Shown here one piece after another: positions 24,740-36,265 of a stretch of DNA of 56,843 nucleotides; position 1 is the stretch's first letter; every line of letters begins with the position of its first letter. This DNA comes from JBMDXB01 sp048594975 (GTDB taxonomy: Bacteria > Acidobacteriota > Vicinamibacteria > Vicinamibacterales > 2-12-FULL-66-21): positions 1 to 56,843 of the forward strand of contig JBMDXQ010000109.1 of assembly GCA_048594975.1 (NCBI GenBank), read 5' to 3'. The translations under genes were made by a program, and so were the position numbers. Below the pieces are notes generated by a model, which searched no databases, had not been told where the DNA came from, and saw only the letters and a list, made by a program, of their open reading frames with translations.

Positions 24740-24850
24740 TTTGAGAAAGAGTTTCGCTTCGCAGGAATCACGATCTCCAATCCTTCGTTGACCTGACGAA
24801 CCGTCGATGGCCGAAGTGGCGGTGTCACCCTCATCGTCGATAGCCTGTCG

Positions 24851-24924
24851 GCCTCACGTTTCCGCTTCAGCCGCGGCGGCTCACGATGTCGCCTGCCGCC
24901 GTCGCCTGCAAGCCGTTATTAGGC
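24851..24924 (-). other. attC site 8 (strong pairing)
   Basis: A 74-base site. Left GCCTCACG, right CGTTATTAGGC. The arms pair as GCTTCAG-CCG-CGGCGGC against GCTTGCAGGCGACGGCGGC, with the extra bases in the right arm. The GrpB gene stop codon TAA is formed by the TTA of its right end (24919-24921). Confidence 0.75.
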
Positions 24925-25461
24925 TTCACGACCCGGTGTGTCAGCGTGGAGAACGTCCTCGACGAACTCTGCCTTGCCGAGGATGTACGCCTCTCGATCG
25001 CGGGGATGCCGGATAGCGAGCTCGTGCTTCAGAGCCGCATAGGCGTCGCGGACCGCAGCATCGGCACGGAGGATATCGCGGAAGCGCAGGTAGCGTACCC
25101 AATGTGTGCCGTGCCGCTCCACCAGGTGAAGATGGTGCGTCCGGAGCTCGCCACGGCGGAAGAACTCGCGGCCCGGCAGACCGCCGTTCCCACGATACAC
25201 GTAGCCCAGCGATTCAAGCACGACAACGTAAGCCGAAGGGTCGGTGCCCGCTGCGTACCCCGCCCCAATGTCAAGAACTGGCTTGGCGGCAAGGCCCGGG
25301 ACAGCCGTACTGCCGACGTGTTCCAGAGCAAGGTCCGGCAATCCGGCCGCCGCCACTGCATCGCCGATTCGTTTGGCCTCCCCTACGAACAGCGCCGGCC
25401 AACGATCGTCGTACGGAACGACTCGTACCGTCTTGGATTCAAGACCGAGCGGCTCCGCCAT
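24919..25461 (-). CDS. GrpB family (UPF0157) protein in cassette
   Basis: An intact 180-residue product from ATG 25461. GrpB-family words are clear: VVPYDDRWPALFVGEAKRI, LEHVGSTAVPGLAAKPVLDI, REFFRRGELRTHHLHL and DAYAALKHELA. The family is related to nucleotidyltransferase folds, its role is poorly known, and it is common in integron cassettes. The gene ends inside attC site 8, and attC-like site 9 precedes it. Confidence 0.88.
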   Translation of the reverse strand: MAEPLGLESKTVRVVPYDDRWPALFVGEAKRIGDAVAAAGLPDLALEHVGSTAVPGLAAKPVLDIGAGYAAGTDPSAYVVVLESLGYVYRGNGGLPGREFFRRGELRTHHLHLVERHGTHWVRYLRFRDILRADAAVRDAYAALKHELAIRHPRDREAYILGKAEFVEDVLHADTPGREA

Positions 25462-25486
25462 AGAATGGCCCAGCGTTCGCCGTGAA

Positions 25487-25530
25487 GCTTAACGACTCCG
25501 AATGAGCCGGGGCGCATCCATCAGTTCGGC
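25487..25530 (-). other. attC-like site 9 (short)
   Basis: The ends are GCTTAAC (25487-25493, perfect RYYYAAC) and GTTCGGC (25524-25530). GAATGAGCC pairs with GGCGCATCC at seven of nine positions. Only 44 bases, so it may be a shortened or decayed site. It lies upstream of the GrpB gene. Confidence 0.4.
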
Positions 25531-25864
25531 GCCGCCGGCATCAGGCCGCCTACCTGAATGCCCACCAAGTCGCCTGCGAGTTCGGCACGTAATTGATATG
25601 CGCGGCTGTTCGCAGCGGGGGAACTTGCATTGTGAAGTCTGTGACTCTGGCCCATTTGCGACGAGTGGGGGGGACAGACGGCACCGGGCCGGTTCCGCGA
25701 CATGTTGCACCCTCACCTTGTTCAACGTGTCTCCGACGTCTTTCTCATCACCCATGTTGTCCGATACGAGGGCGAGCTAACACGGGCCCGAGCGCTCGCC
25801 CACGCTAGCCCGGCGCCCGGCGACGCCACGGGACTTCGGTCAATTGTTAAAAACACTAGGAATT
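25531..25864. other. Stretch between array and tRNA; possible cassette remnant and hairpin
   Basis: No solid gene. Minus-strand frames from about 25755 (MGDEKDVGDTLNKVRV) and 25703 (ending RAELAGDLVGIQVGG and a TGA at 25521) may be two frames of one decayed cassette gene. At 25776-25809 a 34-base hairpin (GCTAACACGGGC with GCCCACGCTAGC) has attC-like ends but poor consensus. A T-run on the minus strand near 25850 could end the tRNA transcript. Confidence 0.3.
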
Positions 25865-25953
25865 TGGTGCCGGAGGTGGGAATCGAACCCACACGGGCGG
25901 TAAAGCCCACGGGATTTTGAGCCCCGCGCGTCTGCCAGTTTCACCACTCCGGC
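25865..25953 (-). tRNA. tRNA-Leu (anticodon CAA)
   Basis: Reading the minus strand, the acceptor GCCGGAG (from 25953) pairs with CTCCGGC, followed by discriminator A and an encoded CCA (25867-25865). The D-arm has the Leu-type TGGTGAAACTGGCAGACGCG, the anticodon loop is CTCAAAA with anticodon CAA, there is a long variable arm as in class II tRNAs, and the T-arm contains GGTTCGATTCC. It borders the cassette array. Confidence 0.95.
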
Positions 25954-25970
25954 CCGGGCGAAGAACTCCC

Positions 25971-25976
25971 AGTATA
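25971..25976 (-). promoter_or_regulatory. -10 box of the tRNA-Leu promoter
   Basis: TATACT on the minus strand lies about 18 bases upstream of the tRNA 5' end, giving a short leader. No good -35 is seen at the standard spacing. Confidence 0.45.
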
Positions 25977-26013
25977 CCAACCGTTTGCGGTATCATCAGC
26001 AATACCGCTCCAG

Positions 26014-30099
<4,086 letters not shown>

Positions 30100-30161
30100 G
30101 GTGTATCGGGCCGCAATACGCCCGATTCCCACAGGTACCCCCTTTGCGTCGTCGGGGCGCA

Positions 30162-31961
30162 ATGGTCACCAGTCACGATCTCCTCATAGGCATGGCCGGC
30201 GCCGGCGGCGACGGCATCATCTCGGCGGGTGAGTCCCTCATCACCGCCGCGGCTCTCGAGGGCTACCACGCGTTGCTCACCAAGAGTTTCGGGCCGCAGA
30301 TCCGCGGGGGCGAATCGTCCTTCCGCCTGCGCATTGCCGTCGACGAGGTGTTCACCGTCGGCGGCACCCTCGACGTGGCGGTGGCGCTCAACTGGGACGA
30401 CTTCCTCCGCTTCGGCGCGGAGCTGCCGGTCGGACCGGACACGATCGTCGTCTACGACGCGCAGTACCAGCTCGGGCCGGAAGGCGTCCCACTGCCCGGC
30501 GTGCGCCCCGCCGAGGTCGTGGCCGCGCCGATCGCGCAGCTCGCGAAGGATCTCGCCGGCACCGACCGCGCGAAGAACACCGTCGTCCTCGGGCTGATGG
30601 CCGAGTGGTTCGGGTTCGCGCCCGAGGCGCTCATCGCCGGGATCCGCAAGAAGTTCGCGAAGAAGGGCGAGGAGGTCCAGAAGCGAAACGAGCAGGCGTT
30701 CGACGCCGGCCGCAGCTACGCGCGCGCCAACCCGCTGCGCACGGCGCGGCCGATGGCGCCGGCGCAGGCCGTCTCCGCGCCCAAGCTCCTGACCGACGGC
30801 AACGAGATGTGCGGCGCGGCAGCGATCTTCGCCGGCTGCACGTTCTTCGGCGGCTACCCGATCACGCCGTCGAGCGAGATCATGCAGTACCTCGGACGCG
30901 AGCTGTGGAAGTACGGCGGCGTCGTGTTCCAGGCGGAGGACGAGATCGCCGGCGTCGGCGCGGTGGTCGGCGCCTCGTTCGCTGGGAAGAAGGCACTGAC
31001 CGCCACGTCCGGCCCGGGAATGTCGCTCAAGACTGAGATGCTCGGCCTGGCGACGATCGCCGAGCTGCCGCTGGTGTGCGTCAACGTGCAGCGCGGCGGG
31101 CCGTCCACGGGCATTCCCACCAAGAGCGAGCAGTCGGACCTGTTCCAGGCGGTCTTCTCCGCGCACGGCGACGTCGTCCGGCCGGTGCTCGCCCCGACGA
31201 CGGTGGGGGACACGTTCGCGACGGTGGTGGAGGCGTTCAACCTCGCGGAGGAGTACCAGACGCCGGTCATCGTGCTCTCCGACGGCGACATCGGCCAGCG
31301 CAAGGAAGTGGTCGACTCGATCGACATCTCGCGGTTCAAGCTCGTCGAGCGGCGGCGGCCGACGCCGCCGGAGCTGGAGCGCTATCAGCGGTTCGCCCTC
31401 ACCGAGTCGGGGATCAGTCCGATCAGCGAGCCGGGCGTGGCTGGGGGGAACTACCTCGCGTCGGGCATCGAGCACAACGAGTCGGGTGCGCCGACCGCGA
31501 CCGGATCGATTCACGCCCGGATGAACGAGAAGCGCATCCGCAAGTTCCAGCCGCTGAAGGGGCGGCGCGACCTGTTCGACGTCTACGGGGACCCGCGGGG
31601 CGAGGTCGGGATCGTGAGCTGGGGCAGCGTCGCCGGCGTGGCGCGCGAGGCGCTCACGCGCGCCGCGGCGAGCGGGGTCCGCGCCAAGCTGCTGGTGCCC
31701 CGGCTGCTCTACCCGGTGGCGCAGCAGATCTACGAGGAGTTCTTCGCCTCGGTGCGCGCCGGCTTCGTGCTCGAGCAGTCGCATCAGGGCCAGCTGTACC
31801 GGCTGCTGCGGATGTTCGTCGACGTGCCGCGCGGGATTCAGCCGTTCGCGCGCAGCGGATCGAACCCGTTCACGCCCGCCGAGGTGGTGGAGCGGCTGCG
31901 CGACTGCGCCGTCGCCATCCAGCGGGCGCGGATGCCCGAGCTCGAGCCACATTTGGACTGA
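30162..31961 (+). CDS. korA: 2-oxoacid:ferredoxin oxidoreductase, fused gamma-alpha subunit
   Basis: The 599-residue product starts at ATG 30162. Residues 1-190 are the gamma-type domain (GMAGAGGDGIISAGE, KSFGPQIRGGESSFRLR). Residues 200-599 are the alpha part with GGYPITPSSEIMQYL, a SGPGMSLKTEMLGLA segment, RGGPSTGIPTKSEQSDL and the C-terminal transketolase-like domain. With the beta subunit it oxidises a 2-oxoacid, most likely 2-oxoglutarate, to the acyl-CoA with reduction of ferredoxin. The substrate is inferred from the KorAB-type architecture. It is followed by korB after a repeat-filled 101-base gap. Confidence 0.9.
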   Translation: MVTSHDLLIGMAGAGGDGIISAGESLITAAALEGYHALLTKSFGPQIRGGESSFRLRIAVDEVFTVGGTLDVAVALNWDDFLRFGAELPVGPDTIVVYDAQYQLGPEGVPLPGVRPAEVVAAPIAQLAKDLAGTDRAKNTVVLGLMAEWFGFAPEALIAGIRKKFAKKGEEVQKRNEQAFDAGRSYARANPLRTARPMAPAQAVSAPKLLTDGNEMCGAAAIFAGCTFFGGYPITPSSEIMQYLGRELWKYGGVVFQAEDEIAGVGAVVGASFAGKKALTATSGPGMSLKTEMLGLATIAELPLVCVNVQRGGPSTGIPTKSEQSDLFQAVFSAHGDVVRPVLAPTTVGDTFATVVEAFNLAEEYQTPVIVLSDGDIGQRKEVVDSIDISRFKLVERRRPTPPELERYQRFALTESGISPISEPGVAGGNYLASGIEHNESGAPTATGSIHARMNEKRIRKFQPLKGRRDLFDVYGDPRGEVGIVSWGSVAGVAREALTRAAASGVRAKLLVPRLLYPVAQQIYEEFFASVRAGFVLEQSHQGQLYRLLRMFVDVPRGIQPFARSGSNPFTPAEVVERLRDCAVAIQRARMPELEPHLD

Positions 31962-32062
31962 CGCTGTCGATGCTGAATGCCGAATGCCGAATGCGAGCAG
32001 CGAATTCAGCAATGACATTCAGCATTCAGCATTCGTCATTCAGCATTGACAAGAGAGCAACC
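31962..32062. repeat. ATTCAGCATT word repeats between korA and korB
   Basis: The gap contains GAATGCCGAATGCCGAATGC, then several copies of ATTCAGCATTC in the opposite sense. The two halves can pair into a hairpin within the korA-korB message. Function is unknown. It could adjust the relative expression of the two subunits. Confidence 0.55.
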
Positions 32063-32929
32063 ATGACCTTCCAGGCCAAGGACTACAAGAGCGACCTGAA
32101 GCCGATCTGGTGCCCGGGCTGTGGCGACTTCGGGGTCGTCCAGGCGATTTACCGCGCGCTCGCGGCGGTCGGGCGGCCGCCGCACGAGACCGCGTTCGTG
32201 TCCGGCATCGGGTGCTCGAGCCGCATTCCGGGCTACACGACCGCGTATGGCTTCAACAGCGTGCACGGCCGGGCGCTGCCGATCGCGCAGGGCATCAAGC
32301 TCGCCAACCCGGAACTGCTGGTGCTGGCCGCGGGCGGCGACGGGGACGGCTTCTCGATCGGCGGCGGCCACGTCGCGCACGTGATCCGCCGCAATGTCGA
32401 CATCACCTACATCGTGATGGACAACCAGATCTACGGCCTGACCAAGGGTCAGCTCTCGCCGACCTCGCCGCGCGGCCTCACGACCGCATCGTCGGTCTTC
32501 GGCAGCCTCGAGGATCCGGTCAACCCGCTGCTCTACGTGCTCGGCTACGGCGCGCGGTTCGTCGCACAGGGCACGCCGGCCGACATGGCCGGCCTGGCAA
32601 TGCTGATCGAGGAGGCGATCCGGTTCCCGGGGTTCGCGTTCGTCAACGTGCAGTCGCCCTGCATTACCTTCGGCCAGCCGGACCAGCAGCTGAAGGCGCA
32701 CAAGGCGGGCATGGTGCCGCTGCAGTCGAAAGGCCACGACCCGTCGAACCGCATCGCGGCCATGGAGCTGGCGCAGGAGTACGGCCGCACGCTCTACACC
32801 GGCGTCTTTTACCGCGATCCGGCGCCTGGCCCGACGCTGGAAGCCGCGGTCGCCGAGCGCCACCAGGCGCTGGCACCAAAGGCGGCCGGGCGCGCACGCG
32901 TGCTCGACTCGTTCATTCCGCGCCGCTGA
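32063..32929 (+). CDS. korB: 2-oxoacid:ferredoxin oxidoreductase beta subunit
   Basis: A 288-residue product from ATG 32063, with AAGAGAG upstream. It has the cluster and TPP features of the beta subunit: WCPGCGDFGV, SGIGCSSRIPGY, the TPP-binding GGDGDGFSIGGGH, YIVMDNQIYGLTKGQLSPTS and NVQSPCITF. It pairs with korA upstream to form the heteromeric enzyme that links 2-oxoacid oxidation to low-potential ferredoxin. An NuoI-like ferredoxin gene is encoded some 17 kb away. Confidence 0.92.
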   Translation: MTFQAKDYKSDLKPIWCPGCGDFGVVQAIYRALAAVGRPPHETAFVSGIGCSSRIPGYTTAYGFNSVHGRALPIAQGIKLANPELLVLAAGGDGDGFSIGGGHVAHVIRRNVDITYIVMDNQIYGLTKGQLSPTSPRGLTTASSVFGSLEDPVNPLLYVLGYGARFVAQGTPADMAGLAMLIEEAIRFPGFAFVNVQSPCITFGQPDQQLKAHKAGMVPLQSKGHDPSNRIAAMELAQEYGRTLYTGVFYRDPAPGPTLEAAVAERHQALAPKAAGRARVLDSFIPRR

Positions 32930-32965
32930 CCGCGGCGGTGACGGTCGCGCGATCGCACCGGCATC

Positions 32966-32994
32966 TTGAGCGGTGCGGATCGGTGCCCTATAAT
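32966..32994 (+). promoter_or_regulatory. Promoter of the ATP-grasp gene
   Basis: TTGAGC (32966-32971), a 17-base spacer and a perfect TATAAT (32989-32994). It is 33 bases upstream of the GTG at 33027, consistent with a sigma-70-type start around 33001. Confidence 0.7.
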
Positions 32995-33026
32995 CCACGC
33001 GTGCCTTCCGACATCGCCAGCCGCCC

Positions 33027-34043
33027 GTGAGCAGGCTGAATATCGTCATCCTGTACGATCGGTGGGAGGAGCCGGGCTCCGCCACCCCCGCCGAGAAGGC
33101 GCCGCTCACCCGCACGCTGGACAAGAAGGAAGTCGAGGAGGAGGTCGCCGAGGCGCTCGGGCGGCTCGGGCACGAGGCGACGCTGCACGTCCTCGACGGA
33201 TCGTTCAAGAGCCTGCACACGCTCGCCCGCCTCGACTGCGATCTCGTTTTCAATCTCGCCGAGTCGTTCGCCGGCAACGACATGGCGGATCATTGCATCG
33301 CCGCCTACCTCGAGTTGATCGGCAAGCGCTTCACCGGGTCGGGATCGCACGGACTGCTCTACGCGCAGGACAAGGGCGTGGCGAAGAAGATCCTGGAGTT
33401 CCACGGCATCGCGACGCCGGTGTTCGCGCGCTCGTACCGCGGCCGACTCGACTTCTCGCACGACCTCGAGTTCCCGGTCATCGTCAAGCCGGCGCGCGAG
33501 GACGGCTCGATCGGCATCGAGTTCAACGCCGTCGTCTCGTCCATCCGCGAGCTGATGGAACGGATCGACTGGCTGCACGCGAATTTCGATTCGCCGGTGC
33601 TCATCGAGGAGTACGTCGAGGGGCGCGAGATGTATGTCGGCGTGCTCGGCAACGACGTGCCGGCGGCGCTGCCGGTGGTCGAGCTCGACCTGTCGAGGCT
33701 GCCCGAGGGCCGCCCGCGCATCGCCGGCGCCGAGGTGAAGTGGGCCAAGGGGACTCGGGCCTACAAGGACACGAAGTCTGTGGTGGCCGAGGATCTGTCC
33801 GACGAGACCGTCGCGCTGCTGCAGCAGACGGCGGTCGCCGTCTACCAGGCGCTGGACCTGCGGGACTACGCCCGCATCGACATGCGCCTGCGGCCCGACG
33901 GCAGGGTGGCCGTGATCGAGGCAAACCCGAACCCCTGGCTGGCCTCGAAAGCGGAGTTCGCCATGGCCGCCCGCAAATCCGGGCGGACGTACACCCAGCT
34001 GGTAGGGGAGATCGTGGACCTCGCGCTGGCCCGATACGCCTGA
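33027..34043 (+). CDS. D-alanine-D-alanine ligase-like ATP-grasp protein
   Basis: A 338-residue product from GTG 33027. ATP-grasp features are present: an N-terminal Rossmann-like part with FNLAESFAGN, the SGSHGLLYAQDKGVAKKIL helix, FPVIVKPAREDGSIGI, VLIEEYVEGREMYVGV, and the metal-binding RIDMRLRPDGRVAVIEANPNPW. It resembles Ddl, but the N-terminal lid region differs and no cell-wall genes are nearby, so it may join other amino acids or peptides. It has its own promoter. Confidence 0.82.
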   Translation: MSRLNIVILYDRWEEPGSATPAEKAPLTRTLDKKEVEEEVAEALGRLGHEATLHVLDGSFKSLHTLARLDCDLVFNLAESFAGNDMADHCIAAYLELIGKRFTGSGSHGLLYAQDKGVAKKILEFHGIATPVFARSYRGRLDFSHDLEFPVIVKPAREDGSIGIEFNAVVSSIRELMERIDWLHANFDSPVLIEEYVEGREMYVGVLGNDVPAALPVVELDLSRLPEGRPRIAGAEVKWAKGTRAYKDTKSVVAEDLSDETVALLQQTAVAVYQALDLRDYARIDMRLRPDGRVAVIEANPNPWLASKAEFAMAARKSGRTYTQLVGEIVDLALARYA

Positions 34044-34192
34044 GCCCGACCGGCTGGGGCGCAGGCGGAAGCCCCACAGTCCAAGCTATTTAGCGACATC
34101 ACAGAATCAACTGACGAGCTTGATGTTGTTGCCGAACTCTTGGGCCGGTTGGGCTAAAGTGTGAAAAACGGCCGGTTTTCGTGGGTTTTTCG

Positions 34193-34221
34193 TTGCCTGC
34201 CCGAACTGCTTCCGCTATACT
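34193..34221 (+). promoter_or_regulatory. Promoter of carD
   Basis: TTGCCT (34193-34198), a 17-base spacer and TATACT (34216-34221), about 60 bases before the GTG start of the CarD gene. An A- and T-flanked GC palindrome (AAAACGGCCGGTTTT region, near 34166-34180) lies just upstream. Confidence 0.7.
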
Positions 34222-34280
34222 TACAAGGCTGCTCATCGTAACGCACACCCATCCTACTCACCTTTCTCTGTGGGGGACAT

Positions 34281-34859
34281 GTGACATTCCAGGTTGGTGA
34301 CAAGGTCATTTACCCAAACCACGGGCTCGGCGTTGTTCAGGGCATCGAAACCAAAACCATCCTCGGTACCACATGCGGTTTCTACCATCTCCGGATGGTA
34401 GCCAACGAAACCACCGTGCTCGTGCCCGTCGACAACGTCGACGGCGTCGGGCTGCGGCGAGCCGTTGGCGACGATGAGATCGACCGGCTGTTCTCCCTCC
34501 TCGGCGACGGCAAGATCGACAATCACCAGAACTGGAAAGGGCGCTTCAAGGACAATTCGGATCGCATGCGGACCGGCTCGATCTACGACGTGGTCGAGGT
34601 GCTCAAGAGCCTGACGTTCCTCTCGCGATCCAAGAACCTCTCGTTCCGCGAGAAGCGGATGCTCGACCGTGCCAAGTTCCTGGTCGTGTCCGAGATCTCC
34701 GAGGTCTCGCGCGAGCAGACCGCCATGGTGGAAGAGAAGGTGGACCGCGCGCTCGAGCGCTGCTTCGCGATGAAGAACCGCTCCATCGCCCGCGCCAAGG
34801 CGGCCAAGGCCAGCGCCTCGACGCGTGTCTCCGCGCGCCGCACCGCCCGCGCCTCCTAG
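34281..34859 (+). CDS. carD: CarD family transcription regulator
   Basis: A 192-residue product starting at GTG 34281 behind GGGGGAC. The N-terminal RNA-polymerase-interacting Tudor-like domain is clear (FQVGDKVIYPNHGLGVV, GFYHLRMVANETTVLVPVDN). It is followed by the helical DNA-binding part (NWKGRFKDNSDRM, EVLKSLTFLSRSKNLSFREK, RAKFLVVSEIS) and a basic Ala/Arg-rich tail. CarD stabilises the open promoter complex, especially at rRNA promoters. A strong hairpin follows its stop. Confidence 0.93.
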   Translation: MTFQVGDKVIYPNHGLGVVQGIETKTILGTTCGFYHLRMVANETTVLVPVDNVDGVGLRRAVGDDEIDRLFSLLGDGKIDNHQNWKGRFKDNSDRMRTGSIYDVVEVLKSLTFLSRSKNLSFREKRMLDRAKFLVVSEISEVSREQTAMVEEKVDRALERCFAMKNRSIARAKAAKASASTRVSARRTARAS

Positions 34860-34867
34860 TCACCCCG

Positions 34868-34898
34868 CGGGAGCCGGGGCCGCGCGCCCCGGCTCCCG
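34868..34898 (+). terminator. Hairpin after carD
   Basis: A perfect 13-bp GC stem (CGGGAGCCGGGGC with GCCCCGGCTCCCG) and 5-base loop, starting 9 bases after the carD stop. No T-run. It may end or attenuate the carD message before plsC. Confidence 0.65.
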
Positions 34899-34905
34899 GA
34901 CACTC

Positions 34906-35628
34906 GTGATCGCCGCTGTCCGGTCGATCGCCACGTATGTCGCCGTCGCGACCTACGTGCTGGTGGTCGGCCCGCCCGCCCTCCTCCTCGCTTTCCTCAC
35001 GGGCCGGATCGGCTTTCTCTTCACTCTCGGCCACATCGGTATCCGCGTCGGGCTGTTCCTGAGCGGGATCCACTCGCGCGTGCACGGCCGCGACCGCATT
35101 CAGCGTACGCGTGCGGCCGTCTACGCGGTCAACCACGCGAGCAACGTCGAGCCGCCGATACTGTTCGACACCCTGGACGAGCTCTTCCCGCGCCTGCGGG
35201 TCCTTTACAAGGCGGAACTCCGGAAGCTGCCCGTGCTCGTGCGCGCGTTCGACCTCGTCGGGTTCATCCCCCTCGAACGCGCCAACCGCGAGCAGAGCCT
35301 GCCGGCTATCGACCGCGCGGTAGAGGCGCTGCGTGCGGGGAACTCGTTCCTCATCTTTCCCGAAGGCACCCGCAGCCGCACCGGCGAGCTGTTGCCGTTC
35401 AAGAAGGGCGGCTTCATCATGGCCATCAAGGCGGGCGCGCCGATCGTGCCGGTGGCGATCAAGGGCGCCAGTGAAGCGATGCGCAAGGGGAGCCTCGTGA
35501 TCCGTCCGGTCACCGTCGCCGTGCGCTTCGGCGAGCCGGTCGAAACCGCCGCCCTCACGCTCGACGACCGTGACGCGGTCATCGACGAGGTCCGCCGACG
35601 GATCGAGTCGCTGCTGAATGTAGAATGA
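34906..35628 (+). CDS. plsC: 1-acyl-sn-glycerol-3-phosphate acyltransferase (PlsC family)
   Basis: A 240-residue product from GTG 34906. A longer in-frame start at 34825 would put the carD hairpin inside the gene and is disfavoured. An N-terminal membrane segment (YVAVATYVLVVGPPALLLAF) precedes the acyltransferase motifs: NHASNVEPP (the HX4D site reads HASNVE, so the usual acidic residue is E), a GFIPLERANR motif, FPEGTRSRTGELLPFKKG and PIVPVAIKGA. It makes phosphatidic acid at the inner face of the membrane. It lies just upstream of a DUF4126 gene. Confidence 0.88.
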   Translation: MIAAVRSIATYVAVATYVLVVGPPALLLAFLTGRIGFLFTLGHIGIRVGLFLSGIHSRVHGRDRIQRTRAAVYAVNHASNVEPPILFDTLDELFPRLRVLYKAELRKLPVLVRAFDLVGFIPLERANREQSLPAIDRAVEALRAGNSFLIFPEGTRSRTGELLPFKKGGFIMAIKAGAPIVPVAIKGASEAMRKGSLVIRPVTVAVRFGEPVETAALTLDDRDAVIDEVRRRIESLLNVE

Positions 35629-35629
35629 G

Positions 35630-36223
35630 TTGGTGGAGCTGCTTGCGACCGTCGGTCGGACGATGGGCTTCTCGTTTGCGGCGGGAATCAATCTGTACGC
35701 GACGGTGGCGATCCTCGGCCTCGCCAGCCGTTACCAGTGGGTGACGCTCCCCGAGCAGTTCCGCGTCTTCGACAACGACCTCGTCATCGGCGCCGCGATC
35801 CTCCTCTACGTCGTCGAGTTCATTGCCGACAAGATCCCCTGGGTCGATTCGATCTGGGACGCCATCCATACGGTCGTACGGCCGATCGGCGGCGCGCTGA
35901 TCGCCGTGTCCACGATTGGCGAGGCGAGCCCGGCGGTCGAGGGGCTGGTCGCGCTTCTCGGAGGGACCCTCGCCGCGACGACGCACTTCGGCAAGGCGGG
36001 GACCCGGGCGGTCGTGAACACCAGCCCGGAGCCGTTCTCGAACTGGATTCTGAGCCTGGGCGAGGATGCGTTCGTCGTCGGCCTCGGCCTGCTGGCGCTG
36101 AAGTACCCGGCGGCCGCCGCCATTGCCGTGATCGCGTGCCTCATGCTGATGGTGATCTTCGCCGGGTGGATCATTCGGGCGGTGCGGCGGCGCTGGGCCG
36201 CGCGGCGGGTGCGTGTCGCTTGA
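35630..36223 (+). CDS. DUF4126 family membrane protein
   Basis: A 197-residue product. TTG 35630 lies two bases after the plsC stop. GTG 35633 and ATG 35663 are alternatives. DUF4126 words are FSFAAGINLYATVAILGLA, VVEFIADKIPWVDSIWDAIHT, IGGALIA and GGTLAATTHFGKAGTRA. There are about five membrane segments. The function is unknown. Close spacing suggests co-transcription with plsC. Confidence 0.85.
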   Translation: MVELLATVGRTMGFSFAAGINLYATVAILGLASRYQWVTLPEQFRVFDNDLVIGAAILLYVVEFIADKIPWVDSIWDAIHTVVRPIGGALIAVSTIGEASPAVEGLVALLGGTLAATTHFGKAGTRAVVNTSPEPFSNWILSLGEDAFVVGLGLLALKYPAAAAIAVIACLMLMVIFAGWIIRAVRRRWAARRVRVA

Positions 36224-36240
36224 GGTGAGTAAGGTTCGGA

Positions 36241-36262
36241 GCTTCCGCCTCGAGGCGGAAGC
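36241..36262. terminator. Perfect palindrome between convergent genes
   Basis: A 22-base perfect palindrome, GCTTCCGCCTC followed by its reverse complement. It lies between the DUF4126 stop and the minus-strand gene stop at 36266. It probably acts as a shared bidirectional terminator, although there is no long T-run. Confidence 0.55.
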
Positions 36263-36265
36263 ACT

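Larger units (their letters stand above)
20450..25530 (-). mobile_element. Integron-type cassette array without integrase (CALIN)
   Basis: Minus-strand small genes alternate with inverted-repeat sites whose ends are RYYYAAC and GTTRRRY variants, the core sequences of integron attC sites. Up to nine sites are seen. Sites 1, 4, 7 and 8 pair well, 3 fairly, and 2, 5, 6 and 9 are weaker. Genes typically end inside or within about 40 bases of a site. Cassettes, read right to left, are: an undefined remnant, GrpB, an exported protein, BrnT/BrnA, a membrane protein, an isoprenylcysteine methyltransferase-like gene, a cupin, an IS110 fragment, a GNAT acetyltransferase and a small membrane protein. 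No IntI tyrosine recombinase gene is in the window. Several cassette genes are frameshifted. A tRNA-Leu gene lies just to the right. Confidence 0.75.

Noticed and set aside
19979..26010. Integron integrase gene beside the cassette array
   Set aside because: No tyrosine recombinase motifs were found in any frame of the region or elsewhere in the window, so the array is described as lacking an integrase.
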